Of a stretch of DNA of 6,984 nucleotides, positions 5,339 through 6,984 are shown piece after piece. Both the position numbers and the translations under genes were made by a program. Origin of the DNA: Fidelibacterota bacterium (lineage in GTDB: Bacteria; Marinisomatota; Marinisomatia; Marinisomatales; UBA8229); assembly GCA_002686675.1 (NCBI GenBank), contig NYYF01000052.1, positions 1 to 6,984 of the forward strand, written 5' to 3'. The notes beneath the pieces are model-generated. The model worked only from the letters and a program-made list of their open reading frames with translations, did not search any database and was not told where the DNA came from. Positions within the stretch are counted from its first letter, which is position 1, and each line of letters begins with the position of its first letter.

Positions 5339-6532
5339 TCAAGTCGGAAGAATAATCTCAAAGGTCGTCCCTGAACCAGGTGAAGATTGTTTAATAAAGA
5401 TCTTCCCGCGATGAATATCCTGAATTATTCGTTGTGTTAAGGAAAGTCCCAATCCCCAACCACGGTTCTTCGTACTAAACCCGGGACGAAACACATTTTT
5501 CAAGTCTTTTTTCTTGACACCTTTACCATCATCATGAATCTGAATCCTCACTTCTTCTTTTTCCATTCGCAAACGGATTCGAACCTCCCCACGCTCTTGT
5601 GTAATGGCATCAATTCCATTTTTGATGATATTTTCTATCGCCCAGGAAAGAAGTGTTATGTTCGCATAGATATTTGTTTTAGAGGTGATTTCATTTACCA
5701 GTTTAAGATTCTTTCCTTTGGTTGGAAGCCGCTTCTCCAAGTAATCTACAACTGTTTTTACCAGTTCAGAGAGATCGGTCTCTTCCAATTTAGGCATCGA
5801 GCCCATCTGGCTAAACCTCTCGCTAACTTGATTAAGACGATTTAAATCTGCGTTCATTTCTTCAACAACGTCCAAAGTTTTTTCAGGGTTTTCTCTAAGC
5901 CAGTCCACCCATCCCATAAGTGCTGATACCGGTGTTCCAAGTTGATGAGCTGTCTCCCGTGCCATCCCCACCCAAATGTGTTGTTTTTCACTATTTCTAA
6001 TGAAGGAAAACCCAACAAAGCCCAGAAGTATAAATAAGGAGATAGCTCCAATTTCAAAATAGGGCAACCAAATTAAGCGTTGAATTAATTGTGAATCTCC
6101 AAAATGGAGAATTCCCCAAATATATTCCTCTCCTGTTTTTAAATCATGATAAACGAGTGAAATAGGTTCATTCTGCCTATCCATTACTCCCACAATTGGC
6201 TTTACATCTTTGGATGTTTTTATATCTTCTGAAAGATTACGCCAAGACAATGGCTCACCTTCTACATTTGTTTGAACAATGGGGAATTGAACTTTTTTAA
6301 TTACGTTCTCAAAAATGAAATTTAAATTTTCATCGCTTTCATTAATGACGGCTTTTGCCATTAACTCCGCATAAAGCTGGACAATTTCTCTATTGTCTTC
6401 ACGCAGGTTTTTTACCAGCGATTGGGTATAAAGCATTAATCCTGATACTAGTGCTAATCCAAGAACAAACAGACCGGCTTTGATATTCCCAGTATGTTGA
6501 TATAAACTTATATTATTCCTCTGAATTTTCAA
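5339..6532 (-). CDS. Membrane sensor histidine kinase
   Basis: A 397-residue two-component sensor kinase. Membrane helix 1 spans about 18-37. An extracytoplasmic sensor region of about 115 residues with no recognised domain follows. Helix 2 spans about 154-178. The cytoplasmic dimerisation/phosphoacceptor helix contains the H-box MARETAHQLGTPVSAL, with phosphorylated H196. The ATPase domain has an N-box with N301 and N305, a G1 box DDGKG (334-338), an F-box FRPGFSTK, and G2 boxes GWGLGLS (358-364) and GSGTTFEI. All kinase motifs are intact. No response regulator lies in the window, so its partner is elsewhere. The start is uncertain: the first possible codon is a TTG at 6532, inside the end of the deacetylase gene and with no ribosome binding site. 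An AGAGGA lies a few bases further in, but only an ATA codon is well spaced from it, and the next ATG (residue 33) lies in helix 1. Confidence 0.92.
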   Translation of the reverse strand: MKIQRNNISLYQHTGNIKAGLFVLGLALVSGLMLYTQSLVKNLREDNREIVQLYAELMAKAVINESDENLNFIFENVIKKVQFPIVQTNVEGEPLSWRNLSEDIKTSKDVKPIVGVMDRQNEPISLVYHDLKTGEEYIWGILHFGDSQLIQRLIWLPYFEIGAISLFILLGFVGFSFIRNSEKQHIWVGMARETAHQLGTPVSALMGWVDWLRENPEKTLDVVEEMNADLNRLNQVSERFSQMGSMPKLEETDLSELVKTVVDYLEKRLPTKGKNLKLVNEITSKTNIYANITLLSWAIENIIKNGIDAITQERGEVRIRLRMEKEEVRIQIHDDGKGVKKKDLKNVFRPGFSTKNRGWGLGLSLTQRIIQDIHRGKIFIKQSSPGSGTTFEIILPT

Positions 6533-6984
6533 TAAATGACACTAGATCTATTTTCACATTATTGCTCCACCAATCCCCAATTTCACGAACAGAAGCAAAC
6601 CATGGGTCATCCTTCTGTAACATTTTCAATCCCTCTTGGAATGTGTTCCAGCTTATTTCATCGACAATTAAATGTGGATGCCACAATAAAGTAAGAATTC
6701 CTCCAACTTCTTTAACTTTTTCTGCAATCATTTGAATGTATTCCAATGCTTTAACCTTATCCAGTCGCATACCCTTTCTATGGTTAAACATGGCACCATC
6801 CTGAATAATCAAAGGCAACTCCCAAACAGGCAGTATTTTGTTATTTCCAATATTATATAGAGGATAAGCATAAGAGGTGCCACGTCTAAACCCAATATTA
6901 TCATTAAATCCCAATGTGCTATCATATTTGAAGCCTGCTGCTTCTTGGATTGATGGTGTTATTTTATTGTCAAAATGAAGAAAA
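6513..6984 (-). CDS. Polysaccharide-deacetylase-like (NodB-superfamily) protein, C-terminal 156 residues (cut by window edge)
   Basis: The frame is open from the right edge to a TAA at 6515-6513, so the N-terminal half is missing. The visible part begins near FLHFDNKITPSIQEAAGFKYDSTLGF and continues GFRRGTSYAYPLYN. A middle segment with LPVWELPLIIQDGAMF follows, then LTLLWHPHLI and the end of the barrel. The pattern 'LRFD...EAGFxYDSTLGF...GFRxGT...' and the late LLWHxH motif belong to polysaccharide-deacetylase family proteins of the NodB fold that are often found in envelope-glycan gene sets. The metal-binding TFDD motif expected in the N-terminal half cannot be assessed. The protein might deacetylate an N-acetylated glycan, but this group is poorly characterised and activity is an inference. 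Its 3' end overlaps the possible start of the histidine kinase by up to 20 bp, so the two are probably cotranscribed. Confidence 0.75.
   Translation of the reverse strand, partial: FLHFDNKITPSIQEAAGFKYDSTLGFNDNIGFRRGTSYAYPLYNIGNNKILPVWELPLIIQDGAMFNHRKGMRLDKVKALEYIQMIAEKVKEVGGILTLLWHPHLIVDEISWNTFQEGLKMLQKDDPWFASVREIGDWWSNNVKIDLVSFIENSEE

Noticed and set aside
5534..5845. Plus-strand open frame of 103 codons opposite the histidine kinase
   Set aside because: The opposite strand encodes conserved kinase motifs throughout this stretch; the plus frame has no family character.
1..6984. Defence system, mobile element, CRISPR or tandem repeats
   Set aside because: No transposase, integrase, toxin-antitoxin, nuclease, direct-repeat array or terminal inverted repeats were seen; every sizeable frame belongs to a recognisable chromosomal family.

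Overview
The window reads like ordinary core-genome DNA from a bacterium of about 40% GC (estimated by eye). Most start codons lack a strong Shine-Dalgarno sequence. Several families are typical of the FCB group: a BatA-type VWA protein, a free-standing PASTA protein, and a histidine kinase whose H-box reads RETAHQLGTP. Bacteroidota, Ignavibacteria, Calditrichota or 'Ca. Marinimicrobia' relatives are all plausible, and the sequence alone does not decide between them. No rRNA, tRNA, CRISPR array, insertion sequence or phage gene was seen.

Layout. A leftward block fills positions 1 to about 4050, read on the minus strand in this order: yajC (preprotein translocase accessory subunit), def (peptide deformylase), a hairpin that looks like a terminator, fmt (methionyl-tRNA formyltransferase), a membrane-anchored three-PASTA protein, a CTP-dependent lipid/polyprenol kinase-like membrane protein (SEC59/DGK1 type), and a BatA/VWA protein that runs off the left edge. 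The genes abut or overlap (yajC/def by 1 bp, kinase/BatA by 4 bp), except for a 110 bp gap between def and fmt that holds the hairpin and a possible promoter.

A divergent pair starts at 4161: arfB (GGQ peptidyl-tRNA hydrolase, ribosome rescue), followed 2 bp later by an MPG-family 3-methyladenine DNA glycosylase. The glycosylase is broken by a one-base frameshift, most simply an extra A in an A5 run at 4886-4890. After an 83 bp convergent gap comes a second leftward unit. It holds a full sensor histidine kinase and, upstream of it and overlapping by up to 20 bp, the C-terminal half of a polysaccharide-deacetylase-like protein cut by the right edge.

How the genes fit together. fmt and def are the two ends of the N-formyl-methionine cycle (formylate the initiator tRNA, then deformylate the nascent chain). 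arfB frees stalled ribosomes, and yajC belongs to the Sec export machinery, so the centre of the window is about protein synthesis and export. The PASTA, lipid kinase, BatA, histidine kinase and deacetylase genes point to the cell envelope. No clearly new system was found. The items most worth checking are the frameshifted glycosylase, the PASTA/lipid-kinase/BatA envelope trio, and the start sites of yajC and of the histidine kinase.
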